Shown one piece after another: positions 26,341 through 33,430 of a DNA stretch of 64,000 bases. A program made the translations under genes and the position numbers. Each line of letters opens with the position of its first letter. Within the stretch, counting starts at the first letter, position 1. Origin of the DNA: Mycobacterium parmense (GTDB lineage: Bacteria > Actinomycetota > Actinomycetes > Mycobacteriales > Mycobacteriaceae); the NCBI RefSeq assembly GCF_010730575.1, contig NZ_AP022614.1, positions 1,674,001 to 1,738,000 on the forward strand. Reading direction: 5' to 3'. The notes under the pieces were generated by a model. It was not told where the DNA came from and did not search any database. It was given only the letters and a program-made list of their open reading frames with translations.

Positions 26341-26682
26341 ATGACCCCCAGGCACGCACACCGTGGGAAACGGTCGGCGCTCGGCGCGCTTGCGCTGTCC
26401 GCAGGCGCGCTGTTCGCCGCGTCGCCGGCAACCGCGGACCCGACCGACGACGGGTTTGTCGCGGCACTGCGCAAAAACGGGATTGTCATCAACGACCCGG
26501 CGACCGCGGTCGCCCTCGCCCACGGCGTGTGCGCAGGTTTCGATAAGGGCGAAACGCCACGCTTCGTGGCCATGTCGTTGATCAAAGACACAAATCTCTC
26601 ACCGGAGAAGTCCGGGTTTTTCATGGTCGTCGCGGTGGCCGATTACTGCCCGAATCACCAGGGCGCCCTCGCAAGCTCGTGA
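26341..26682 (+). CDS. DUF732 secreted protein
   Basis: A 113-residue exported protein. The signal peptide has a basic start (HRGKR), a hydrophobic core (ALGALALSAGALFA) and an ATA-D cleavage region near residue 33. The mature part is a DUF732 domain, with DDGFVAALRKNGI, a Cys in ALAHGVCAGFDKG, and the second Cys in VAVADYCPNH, probably a disulfide. These are abundant secreted mycobacterial proteins of unknown role. A GGAGGGAG site lies just before the ATG. Confidence 0.9.
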   Translation: MTPRHAHRGKRSALGALALSAGALFAASPATADPTDDGFVAALRKNGIVINDPATAVALAHGVCAGFDKGETPRFVAMSLIKDTNLSPEKSGFFMVVAVADYCPNHQGALASS

Positions 26683-26692
26683 GCGGTCCGAT

Positions 26693-26737
26693 TCTCGGCC
26701 GCTAGAGTCTCGGCCGCTAGAGTCTCGGCCGCTAGAG
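26693..26737. repeat. 15-bp tandem repeat, three copies, across a stop codon
   Basis: Three identical direct copies of TCTCGGCCGCTAGAG at 26693-26707, 26708-26722 and 26723-26737. On the minus strand each copy presents an in-frame TAG for the gene ending at 26732, giving three successive stops. Each copy contains the palindrome CGGCCG, so neighbouring copies can pair as a hairpin with a 9-nt loop. The position between convergent genes suits a bidirectional terminator. Confidence 0.85.
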
Positions 26738-27235
26738 TCTGTCGAAGATGCTGTTGACGATGTCGTCCCCGATGCCGATGCCCGCACCGGTGACGATCGC
26801 CTGACCGAAGCGCCCGCTGAGAAACCGCTGCAGCCCGCCGCCGGACGCCGCGGGCGGCTGGTAGGGCTGCGGGAACGGTGCCGCCGCCTGGTACTGGGGT
26901 GCTTGCGCATACGGGGCGGCCGGCGGGTAGTACTGCGGCGCCGGCGGCTCGGCGGCCGCGACATGGGTGTCGACCAGGGCGTGGATCGCCTGGAGCAGTT
27001 CGGTGGTGGTGCTCTGCTCCTCGCGGATCGCCAGCGCGATCTCCTTGAGATCGAGCGCCCATTCGCGTGCGTGCGCATCGCCCGCGGCGGCCGCGGCGGA
27101 CATCTTGTTCGCCAACGTCTGGATTAAGGTTCCGGTTTGTTGCGCCTGTTGCTGCAGCGCGCTGAACTGGCGGTCGACGGTATCGGTGTCCACTGCCGCA
27201 CTCCCTTCGCTCGGTCCTGACTCGACATCTACCAC
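26732..27235 (-). CDS. hypothetical protein with Pro/Tyr/Gln-rich linker
   Basis: A 167-residue protein. The N-terminal half is helical (VDRQFSALQQQAQQTGTLIQTLANKM and WALDLKEIALAIREEQS regions, likely coiled coil). A low-complexity segment rich in Pro, Ala, Tyr and Gln (about 95-135) follows, then a C-terminal Gly-rich helix pair ending GIGIGDDIVNSIFDRL. The C-terminal part resembles short membrane-associating tails, but no clear span is present. I do not recognise the family. Its stop codon lies in a tandem repeat. Confidence 0.7.
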   Translation of the reverse strand: MVDVESGPSEGSAAVDTDTVDRQFSALQQQAQQTGTLIQTLANKMSAAAAAGDAHAREWALDLKEIALAIREEQSTTTELLQAIHALVDTHVAAAEPPAPQYYPPAAPYAQAPQYQAAAPFPQPYQPPAASGGGLQRFLSGRFGQAIVTGAGIGIGDDIVNSIFDRL

Positions 27236-27352
27236 CGCGGCGGCCGCTATGGCTGTGACCCGGCTGAGGGATTCCGATGATTAGTACGCAGAACGCTTTG
27301 CGTGCACGCGCCGTCAACGCGCGATACCGGGCGTTCACCTGCTCGCGGTGTG

Positions 27353-28384
27353 CTAGCGCCCGCGGATCCCGCTGTCGACGACCTTCACCCGTTTGTGCGG
27401 GTAGCGGCGTTCGGCGTGCGCCTTTGCCGGTGAGTCCGGCAGCACGTAGAGCGTCTCCTTCTTGTCCTGCAACGGTTTGAGCACCAAGTCCATGAAGCCC
27501 TTGCGGTCGTCGAGGTAGGGCTCGATGACCTCCTCGCCGGCCGGGCACACCGCCAGGCAGTAAGCGGCCTTGTAGTTGGGTTTGAACGCCAGGCTCTGCC
27601 ACATCGAGGCATTCTCCGAATCGCTGACCCTGGAACGGAATTCGTTCGCATCCGCACTGTCGGCGACGGTCTGAACCCAATCGGTGAACCCGCCCATGAA
27701 TTCGCGATAGTTGTGCACCGAGCAGGACACGAAGTCGAACTCGCCGTTCTTGCCGATCGCACCGACCGGGCACGCCGCGACGCACAGCTTGCATTCCAGG
27801 CAGGGGCTGTAGTCCAGCGGTTCACCGTAGCTAGTGATCGGCGCGTCCACCAGGATCGTCCCGAGCAGGATGAAATTGCCGAACTTCGGGTGGATCACGT
27901 TGCGGTGGATGCCCATCACGCCCAGGCCGGCGGCCACGGCGACGGGCTTGTGCGCCACCACCCAGATCCGTCCCGGGAAGTTGTCCATCTCCATCGGGAA
28001 GGTCGCCGACGGGTTCAGCGCCCGGTACCCCGCATCCTGCAGGCGGCGCACGATGCGGTGCGCCGCCTCGTTGAGCACCTCGCCGCTGCGGTGGAATTCC
28101 TGGTTTGCGACGCTGCGCGCGGTCGACCGCACGTTGTCGCGGTTCATTTTCACCACGAGCGAGATGTAGCTCCTGGTGCCCGGGAGCGCAGCCTCGACGT
28201 GTTCGAGTTCCGACGCCAGGGCGGGGTTGTCGACAGCGGCGAATGCGACGTCGTCGACGCCGGCCGCCAGGCACATCTCACGCAGCCGGCCGGCGTCGAG
28301 GGGCCCGGGCGTGGTCCTCGGGCGCGATCGCATCTTGCGGACGGTGGGGTGTTCGGCCAGTCGGCCCGCGTGGCGCTCGGTCAT
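27353..28384 (-). CDS. 4Fe-4S ferredoxin-type protein related to epoxyqueuosine reductase
   Basis: A 343-residue protein with a QueG-like region and two 4Fe-4S clusters. The cluster motifs are CLECKLCVAACPVG near residues 197-210 and CSVHN followed by CLAVCPAG near 275-282. The N-terminal part (GVDDVAFAAVDNP, YISLVVKMN) and the stretch GVMGIHRNVIHPKFGNFILLGTILVD match the reductive-dehalogenase/QueG-like fold, which normally binds a cobamide. Whether cobamide is bound cannot be decided. A palindrome and a perfect -10 hexamer sit directly before the ATG. Confidence 0.82.
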   Translation of the reverse strand: MTERHAGRLAEHPTVRKMRSRPRTTPGPLDAGRLREMCLAAGVDDVAFAAVDNPALASELEHVEAALPGTRSYISLVVKMNRDNVRSTARSVANQEFHRSGEVLNEAAHRIVRRLQDAGYRALNPSATFPMEMDNFPGRIWVVAHKPVAVAAGLGVMGIHRNVIHPKFGNFILLGTILVDAPITSYGEPLDYSPCLECKLCVAACPVGAIGKNGEFDFVSCSVHNYREFMGGFTDWVQTVADSADANEFRSRVSDSENASMWQSLAFKPNYKAAYCLAVCPAGEEVIEPYLDDRKGFMDLVLKPLQDKKETLYVLPDSPAKAHAERRYPHKRVKVVDSGIRGR

Positions 28385-28388
28385 GCTG

Positions 28389-28406
28389 AGTATAGTACAG
28401 CATACT
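28389..28406 (-). promoter_or_regulatory. promoter with overlapping inverted repeat
   Basis: AGTAT-N8-ATACT is a perfect inverted repeat. On the minus strand TATACT, a good -10 hexamer, ends 5 nt before the ATG at 28384, so the mRNA is probably leaderless or nearly so. A dimeric repressor binding here would occlude RNA polymerase. The regulator is not next to the site. Confidence 0.5.
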
Positions 28407-28451
28407 TAGACCCTGCGGGTGCGGCCACCGGTTCTCGGCCGGTTTCCGCGA

Positions 28452-28482
28452 GTTTGAACGGGCCTCCAAAGGGTTTGAACGG
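28452..28482 (+). repeat. two direct GTTTGAACGG repeats, 21-bp period
   Basis: GTTTGAACGG occurs at 28452-28461 and 28473-28482. The 21-bp period equals two helical turns, so both copies face the same side of the DNA. They lie 57-87 bp upstream of the small gene at 28539. Activator or regulator binding is an inference. Confidence 0.4.
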
Positions 28483-28538
28483 CGCCGATTCGGGAGACCC
28501 TCACCGGAAGCACCGATGACGCGCAGAGGAGATGTCTG

Positions 28539-28709
28539 GTGGATCAGCAGATCAACACGGACGCACCGATGGAGGCGCCCAAGGACGCCCGCAAGGCGAC
28601 CGAGGAGCAACAAGAGCTCCAAGAGCAACTGGATCATCAGAACGAAGACCCCGACGGCCCGGCCCTGCATCAATCCCGGCACGACGTGGCCGACGAGAGT
28701 CGGCGATAG
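28539..28709 (+). CDS. small acidic Gln/Glu-rich protein (56 residues)
   Basis: Starts with GTG 28539, preceded by AGAGGAG at 28525-28531 with an 8-nt spacer, and ends with TAG. The product is hydrophilic, with ATEEQQELQEQLDHQNEDPD in the middle, likely helical or disordered. I do not recognise a family. It diverges from the ferredoxin-type gene and converges on the PE gene. The clear ribosome site and lack of internal stops support it. Confidence 0.6.
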   Translation: MDQQINTDAPMEAPKDARKATEEQQELQEQLDHQNEDPDGPALHQSRHDVADESRR

Positions 28710-28744
28710 GCCATTTCGCAATCACGCCGCCCCCCGGGGCACAG

Positions 28745-28764
28745 GGACGCGCGCCCGGGCGTCC
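28745..28764. terminator. GC hairpin between convergent genes
   Basis: GGACGC and GCGTCC pair around an 8-nt loop, between the 56-residue gene and the convergent PE gene. There is no U-tract. Support is positional only. Confidence 0.3.
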
Positions 28765-28818
28765 AAACGGGTTGTGAGGCAGCGCGTTACGACGAGTTGG
28801 AGGCGCGCGGCCGGCCCG

Positions 28819-29274
28819 TCATCCGCCGAACAGACCGAGCAACTCACCCGTCAGGACGGACGGCACCGTCACATTCCCGCCGCCCAGACTCGACGGCAGC
28901 GTCAGCACACCGCCGGTGAGGATCGAGGGGATGCCGACGTCTCCCCCACCCAGGCTCGACGGCAGCGTCAGAACGCCGCCGGTCAGGATCGACGGGACGC
29001 TCACCTGCCCTCCGCCCAGGATCGCGGGCAGGCGCACGATGCCGCCGGTGACGAGCCGGCTCAGGACACTGGTGAGCGGCGGGACGGTCAGCACACCGCC
29101 GCCCAGACTCGAAGGCAAGCTGAGCAATCCACCGGTGAGCACTGACGGTAATCCCAAGACCCCACCGCCAAGGGTGGCCGGCAGGTCAAGCACACCCCCG
29201 GTCAGGATCGACGGCACCGCTAGTTGGCCGCCGCCCAGAACCGACGGAAGGGTCACCACGCCGCCGTTGAGGAT
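28819..29274 (-). repeat. 33-bp coding tandem repeats of the PE protein
   Basis: The 3' half of the PE gene is an array of about twelve 33-bp units, best seen as 66-bp pairs encoding an LTGG unit then an LGGG unit. Units near 28890-29000 are nearly identical at DNA level while upstream ones have diverged, a pattern expected for recombinational copy-number change. Confidence 0.75.
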
Positions 29275-29685
29275 CGGGCCGAGGATCGAGCTCAGGCTCA
29301 CGTCGGCCGCGGCGGCCCGAGCGCTCACGGCCGCCCCGCCGAGGGAATTCCCGAGCGATCCCTCGGTCGGCACATTCAGGGCGCTCAGCGCGACCTTTCC
29401 GGCGTTGTAGACCTCGGTGCTCAGGTAGGCACCGGCGCCCGCGTTCATCAAGCCGACGAACTGCTCGTGGAACGCTTCCGCCTGGGCGCTGAGCGCTTGG
29501 TAGTCCCTACCGAAGTCGTTGAACATCGTTGCGACCAAAGCCGATACCTCGTCCCGGGCCGCGGCGGCCACCGCGGTGGTGGGCGCCGCAGCCGAGGCGG
29601 CGGACCCCGCAAGCGATGTGCGGATACCCCCCAGATTTTGGGCAGCAGCCACCAACTGTTCCGGAGCCGCGATCACATAAGACAC
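28819..29685 (-). CDS. PE family protein with 11-residue C-terminal repeats
   Basis: A 288-residue ESX-secreted-type protein. Residues 1-95 are a PE domain (MSYVIAAPEQLVAAA, a helix-turn-helix hairpin, and the YLSTE secretion motif YxxxE near 87-91). Residues about 138-288 are about twelve tandem 11-residue units of the form V-x-L-P-S-x-L-(G/T)-G-G, alternating LGGG and LTGG endings, with one irregular insert near 200-213. This is neither PGRS nor MPTR sequence. I chose GTG 29685 because the PE domain begins there. No PPE partner is adjacent. Surface location is inferred. Confidence 0.88.
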   Translation of the reverse strand: MSYVIAAPEQLVAAAQNLGGIRTSLAGSAASAAAPTTAVAAAARDEVSALVATMFNDFGRDYQALSAQAEAFHEQFVGLMNAGAGAYLSTEVYNAGKVALSALNVPTEGSLGNSLGGAAVSARAAAADVSLSSILGPILNGGVVTLPSVLGGGQLAVPSILTGGVLDLPATLGGGVLGLPSVLTGGLLSLPSSLGGGVLTVPPLTSVLSRLVTGGIVRLPAILGGGQVSVPSILTGGVLTLPSSLGGGDVGIPSILTGGVLTLPSSLGGGNVTVPSVLTGELLGLFGG

Positions 29686-29795
29686 GTCCGCCTCCCGTCG
29701 ACCCACACCACACGACGGTCGCCCGATGACCTAAGCGACATGAGTTTAATAGAATAACGCCGAAACGCCCACGAAAACAGGGCTTTTCAGCTGCC

Positions 29796-29812
29796 CCGCC
29801 GCGCCTCGGCGG
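29796..29812. terminator. hairpin downstream of the STAS gene
   Basis: CCGCCG and CGGCGG form a 6-bp GC stem with a 5-nt loop, 73 nt beyond the STAS gene stop in its direction of transcription and before the PE gene. A second AT arm pair (GAAAA-N6-TTTTC) lies close by. It probably separates the sigma-regulator operon from the PE gene. Confidence 0.4.
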
Positions 29813-29884
29813 CTCCCGCAGACTCCGGCCCGCCGGCCGTCCTCCTCGGATGAACCGATTAGCTTGTGCCACAAAGCTTTCGCG

Positions 29885-30211
29885 TCAGCCCTCCGGCGCC
29901 GGGGCGGCGGGCTCGACGGTGACCAGTTCGCTCAGGCCGCTGATGTGCAACAGTGACATCAGCAGCGGCTGGGCGACCAGACTGATGTGGTCGGCACGGG
30001 CGAACAAGACGTTGATGGCCGCGCTGTCCAGGTAGTCAACCGCGCTGAGGTCGACCGTGACCTTTCCGCCGCGGCCACTGCCTTCGGAGGAGACGGTGCT
30101 GATCGCATTGTTGAACGCGTCGACGTTGCTCAAGTCGATCTCCCCCGTGGCGATCAGCACGAGTTTCCCGTCGTCGCGACGCGCGGTGTCAAGGGACAGC
30201 GATGTGGGCAT
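29885..30211 (-). CDS. anti-sigma factor antagonist (STAS domain)
   Basis: A 108-residue STAS protein. It has the core pattern LVLIATGEIDLSNVDAFNN and VTVDLSAVDYLDSAAINVLF, with the phosphorylatable serine in the LDSAAI element. In partner switching the dephosphorylated form binds an anti-sigma kinase and frees a sigma factor. Its start overlaps the stop of the large phosphatase/kinase gene (TGATG), so the two are translationally coupled and probably act on each other. Confidence 0.9.
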   Translation of the reverse strand: MPTSLSLDTARRDDGKLVLIATGEIDLSNVDAFNNAISTVSSEGSGRGGKVTVDLSAVDYLDSAAINVLFARADHISLVAQPLLMSLLHISGLSELVTVEPAAPAPEG

Positions 30212-32748
30212 CAGACGATCCTTACTGCTAGGTGAACCGTCGTTCCGGCGGCGTCGGGACTGATGGACACGTCTTCCATCAGCTTTTGCATGAGCGCGAT
30301 CCCGCGGCCGCGGCTGACGTCGGGGTCCGGTTGCGGAGGCTTCCAGGAGCCGGTGTCGGTAACGGTCACCCGCAGCTGGTCGACCAGTGCGGTCGCGCCC
30401 AGGGTGATGGTGCCCTCCGGGCTGTGACGGTGACCGTGCTCGATCGCGTTGGCGACGGCTTCACCCGCCGCGACCAGGACGCTCATCGCCTGATCCGGAT
30501 CCACCTGCACCCGGGTCAACCAACTGCGCAACGCGGCGCGGGTGGGTGCGAGCTGGCTGACGTTGGCCGGAAACTCCATTTCGAGCGGCGCTGGATGGCG
30601 GTACAAAAGCAGGACAACGTCGTCCTGATAGCCACCGCTGGGCGCGAGGCCGGACATGATGTGGTTCGCCAGATCCTCGAGGTCCAAAGCGCGGGCGGTC
30701 GCAACCAGGTCCGCCGCCCGCGAGATGCCCTGCTCCAACGCGTTGCGTCGGCGCTCGACCAGGCCGTCGGTGTAGAGCAGCAGGGTGGCGCGCGCCGGGA
30801 CGGTTACGCGCGCCTCCGGCCGGGCCCAGTCGGGGCGAACCCCCAACGCGATGGTGTGGCCGCCGTCGAGCATCTGGGTGGTGCCGTCGGCGTGGACCAG
30901 GATGGGCGGCGGGTGCCCGGCACTGGAATACACCAGCTCCCCGGTGTCGGGATCGAGCACCGCGCAGACGGCGGTGGTGCATTGGGCGCCGGGCAGCCGC
31001 GCGGCGAATCGGTCCATGCCCGCCAGGGCCGCCCCGGGGCTGGGATTCTCGAACAGCAGCGCGCGGCAGGCGCTGCGCACCTGCCCCATCACGGTCGCCG
31101 CGGCCAGCCCGTGGCCGACGCAGTCGCCGACGATCAGCGCGATCCGCCCGTCTTCGAGGTCGACGATGTCATACCAGTCGCCGCCGACCTGCAGCGGACG
31201 GCTGGCGGCCTGGTAGCGCACGGTGAATCCGTCCGGCAGCTGGGCAGGGCCGAGGATCGCGTGTTGGAGCGCCAGGGCGGTCTCGCGCTGCTGGTCGACC
31301 TGGTGCACCCGCTGCAAGCCCTGACCGAGGCGGCCGGCCAACACGGTGAGCAGGGTCTGGTCCTCCAGGGTGAACGGCCTCTGATCGGTCAGGTCCAGCC
31401 AGACGACGAGCACGCCCTCGGGGTGTTGCAGCGCGATGCCCGCCGTCCCGGGCGTCGCGGTGTTGGGGGTGAGCAGGTCGCCGTCGCGCAGCGAGCTGAG
31501 CTGCTGGCGGGTGTGGGCCGGCAGATCACCCCACTGCGCGGGTTCGCCGACGGCCACGACCTCCGGCGCGGGACTGGTGATCCGAGCGGACGGACCGCGG
31601 CTCGGGAAGGTGACGGCAAGGACGCGGCGCGCCCGCCACAGCCGGCGCAATTCCTCGGCCGCAGCGCGCACCGCGTCGTCGACGGTGTCGGACTGCGCGA
31701 GTTGCTGGTTGAGGGCCTGCTCGCGACTTGCCGCCAGCGCCAACGCAATCGAGGCGTGCCGGGCGAAATCGCTTACCAGCTCCAGGTATTCGTTGTCGAA
31801 CGCCGGCTGCTGCGGGTGGCGCGCGACGGCGATGACACCCAGCACCCTGTCGTCGGCGATCAGCGGCATGACGATCGCCGAGCGTTCGCCGACGTCGGTG
31901 AAGCCCTCGATCGGGTACTGGAATGAGTCGGTGATCAGCGGCAGGCCGCGGCGCGCCACACCGCCCGTGGTGGAGGCGTCCATCGGGACCTGCTGACCGA
32001 TCACCTCCGAGGCGTAGCGGCCCGCCGTGGCGGCCACCACCAGGGTGTCGACGTCATCGGAGTGCAGCTCGGGCTCCCGCGGGACCAGCAGGATCGCCTG
32101 CTCGGCATCGGCCAGCTCCAGTGCCAGGTTGACGATGAGCTGCAGCGGCCCGGTCTGGGGGTCCCCGGAGAGCAACGCGGTGGTGATCTCACGGCTGGCC
32201 TTGGTCCACTTCGCCGATTCGCGTTCCCGCTCGAACAGGCGCGCGTTGTCGATGGCGGCCGCCGCCGCCGTGGCCAGCGCCCGCACGGCATCTTCGTGGG
32301 CGTCGGAGAACGTCCGGCCGGGCCGGTCGTCGGCGAGGTAGAGGCTCCCGAAGTCGGCCGCGCGCACGGTGATCGGCATCCCGAGCACCGCCCGTATCCG
32401 CGGCTCGTGCGCCTGCAGCCCGTCACCCTGCGGGTGGGCGCTCGCCTCGTCGATGCGGAGGCCTTCGCAGACCGGCAGCCGGCCGAGCCGCCGCGCGGTG
32501 TCGTCGTCGATGCCCGCGTGCACGAACGACACCATGCTGCCGTCGGAGGCGCGGATGCCCAGCGCCCCGTACGGGGCGTCGGTCAGCTCCATCGCCGCGT
32601 TGACGATCCGGTGCAGCGTCACGTCGAGGTCCAAGTTGGAACTGATCTCGACGATGACCCGCACCAGATGTTGCATCTGGTCGCGGGCCGCCACGAGCTC
32701 GTCGAGCCGCTCGTGACCCGCGGTGGATTCACCCCCGGCGTTGGGCAT
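30211..32748 (-). CDS. GAF-GAF-PP2C phosphatase-HATPase sigma regulator
   Basis: An 845-residue multidomain regulator. Two GAF sensor domains (about 25-180 and 190-345) are followed by a SpoIIE-type PP2C phosphatase (about 480-690; GGDWYDIVDL, LIVGDCVGHGLAAATVMG, LLLYTDGLVERR, QDDVVLLLYR) and a C-terminal RsbW-like ATPase (about 700-845; EAVANAIEHGH N-box, DTGSW, SRGRGIALMQKLM). It thus carries both the phosphatase and the kinase for STAS switching, with the STAS gene coupled downstream. M. tuberculosis Rv1364c is a comparable multidomain protein. Direct repeats lie just upstream of the start. Confidence 0.9.
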   Translation of the reverse strand: MPNAGGESTAGHERLDELVAARDQMQHLVRVIVEISSNLDLDVTLHRIVNAAMELTDAPYGALGIRASDGSMVSFVHAGIDDDTARRLGRLPVCEGLRIDEASAHPQGDGLQAHEPRIRAVLGMPITVRAADFGSLYLADDRPGRTFSDAHEDAVRALATAAAAAIDNARLFERERESAKWTKASREITTALLSGDPQTGPLQLIVNLALELADAEQAILLVPREPELHSDDVDTLVVAATAGRYASEVIGQQVPMDASTTGGVARRGLPLITDSFQYPIEGFTDVGERSAIVMPLIADDRVLGVIAVARHPQQPAFDNEYLELVSDFARHASIALALAASREQALNQQLAQSDTVDDAVRAAAEELRRLWRARRVLAVTFPSRGPSARITSPAPEVVAVGEPAQWGDLPAHTRQQLSSLRDGDLLTPNTATPGTAGIALQHPEGVLVVWLDLTDQRPFTLEDQTLLTVLAGRLGQGLQRVHQVDQQRETALALQHAILGPAQLPDGFTVRYQAASRPLQVGGDWYDIVDLEDGRIALIVGDCVGHGLAAATVMGQVRSACRALLFENPSPGAALAGMDRFAARLPGAQCTTAVCAVLDPDTGELVYSSAGHPPPILVHADGTTQMLDGGHTIALGVRPDWARPEARVTVPARATLLLYTDGLVERRRNALEQGISRAADLVATARALDLEDLANHIMSGLAPSGGYQDDVVLLLYRHPAPLEMEFPANVSQLAPTRAALRSWLTRVQVDPDQAMSVLVAAGEAVANAIEHGHRHSPEGTITLGATALVDQLRVTVTDTGSWKPPQPDPDVSRGRGIALMQKLMEDVSISPDAAGTTVHLAVRIV

Positions 32749-32751
32749 ATC

Positions 32752-32775
32752 TACAAACCTAATCTATACAAACCT
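32752..32775 (-). repeat. TACAAACCT direct repeats at the promoter of the sigma regulator
   Basis: TACAAACCT occurs at 32752-32760 and 32767-32775 (AGGTTTGTA on the coding strand, 15-bp period), 4-27 bp before the ATG at 32748. The stretch is AT-rich in a GC-rich region. It probably holds the promoter; the GGTTT core recalls sigma-F-type -35 elements, but spacing to a matching -10 is not evident. Confidence 0.4.
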
Positions 32776-32830
32776 GATCGTAGGACTCTCGCCGTTCCCC
32801 GCCGGCGGGATCGGTGCGCCTGTCGGGAGG

Positions 32831-33367
32831 TCAAAGCCAGCCGGTGCGGGCGGCGGCGACCGGCTCGGGCGGGCTCGGCGCCAGCTGCCCGTCCCGGACC
32901 CCGTCGAGCATGCGTTTCACCGCGGCGACGATGTCGGGGGCCGCGGCGGCGAGCCCGGTCAAATCGGCCTCGAAGACCTCATCGGTGTCTATCCCTGCCC
33001 GGGCCAGCACGGCGGTCGGGTCGGCCAGCTGCCCGGCCAGCCAGGACACCGGGTCGGCCGACAGCTCCGGGACGAAGTGCCGGCGCCCCGGTTCCCAGCC
33101 GTTGAAGCGGGGATGGTGGTGGGCGCGATCCAGCGTGCCGGGCGGGCTCTCGGTGGAGCCGAACAGGTCGACCCGCCACACAGGCCGGGAGAAGGCGATC
33201 GGGACGCCGGCGTAGATCGACCCCTGCGGGTCGCCCTTCTCGATCAGGCGGAGCTCCAGCCTGACTCCCCGCTCGGGGGTTTCCTGACCTTCGAGCGGGG
33301 ACGGATCCACGAAGTACATGTCACCCACCACCACACCGAGGGCTTCGAATCCGAACGCTGCGAGCAT
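32831..33367 (-). CDS. hypothetical protein
   Basis: A 178-residue soluble protein. It begins with a hydrophobic strand (GFEALGVVVGDMYFVDPSP), followed by a beta-rich middle containing VPIAFSRPVWRVDLFG and HHHPRFNGWEPG, and ends in a helical tail (AAPDIVAAVKRMLDGVRDG). The HHHP cluster could bind a metal. I do not recognise the family. It lies 82 bp upstream of the sigma regulator on the same strand. Confidence 0.7.
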   Translation of the reverse strand: MLAAFGFEALGVVVGDMYFVDPSPLEGQETPERGVRLELRLIEKGDPQGSIYAGVPIAFSRPVWRVDLFGSTESPPGTLDRAHHHPRFNGWEPGRRHFVPELSADPVSWLAGQLADPTAVLARAGIDTDEVFEADLTGLAAAAPDIVAAVKRMLDGVRDGQLAPSPPEPVAAARTGWL

Positions 33368-33430
33368 CGCCTGCCTCTCCTTCGTCTGCCCTGCGAGTCT
33401 GTCCTACGAGGGTAGACCGCACAGGCCGGT

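Noticed and set aside
26655..27794. A minus-strand frame ending in a repeated LAAET sequence
   Set aside because: The amino-acid repeat is just the 15-bp stop-codon repeat read in another frame; the frame crosses the ferredoxin-type gene antisense to its codon pattern.
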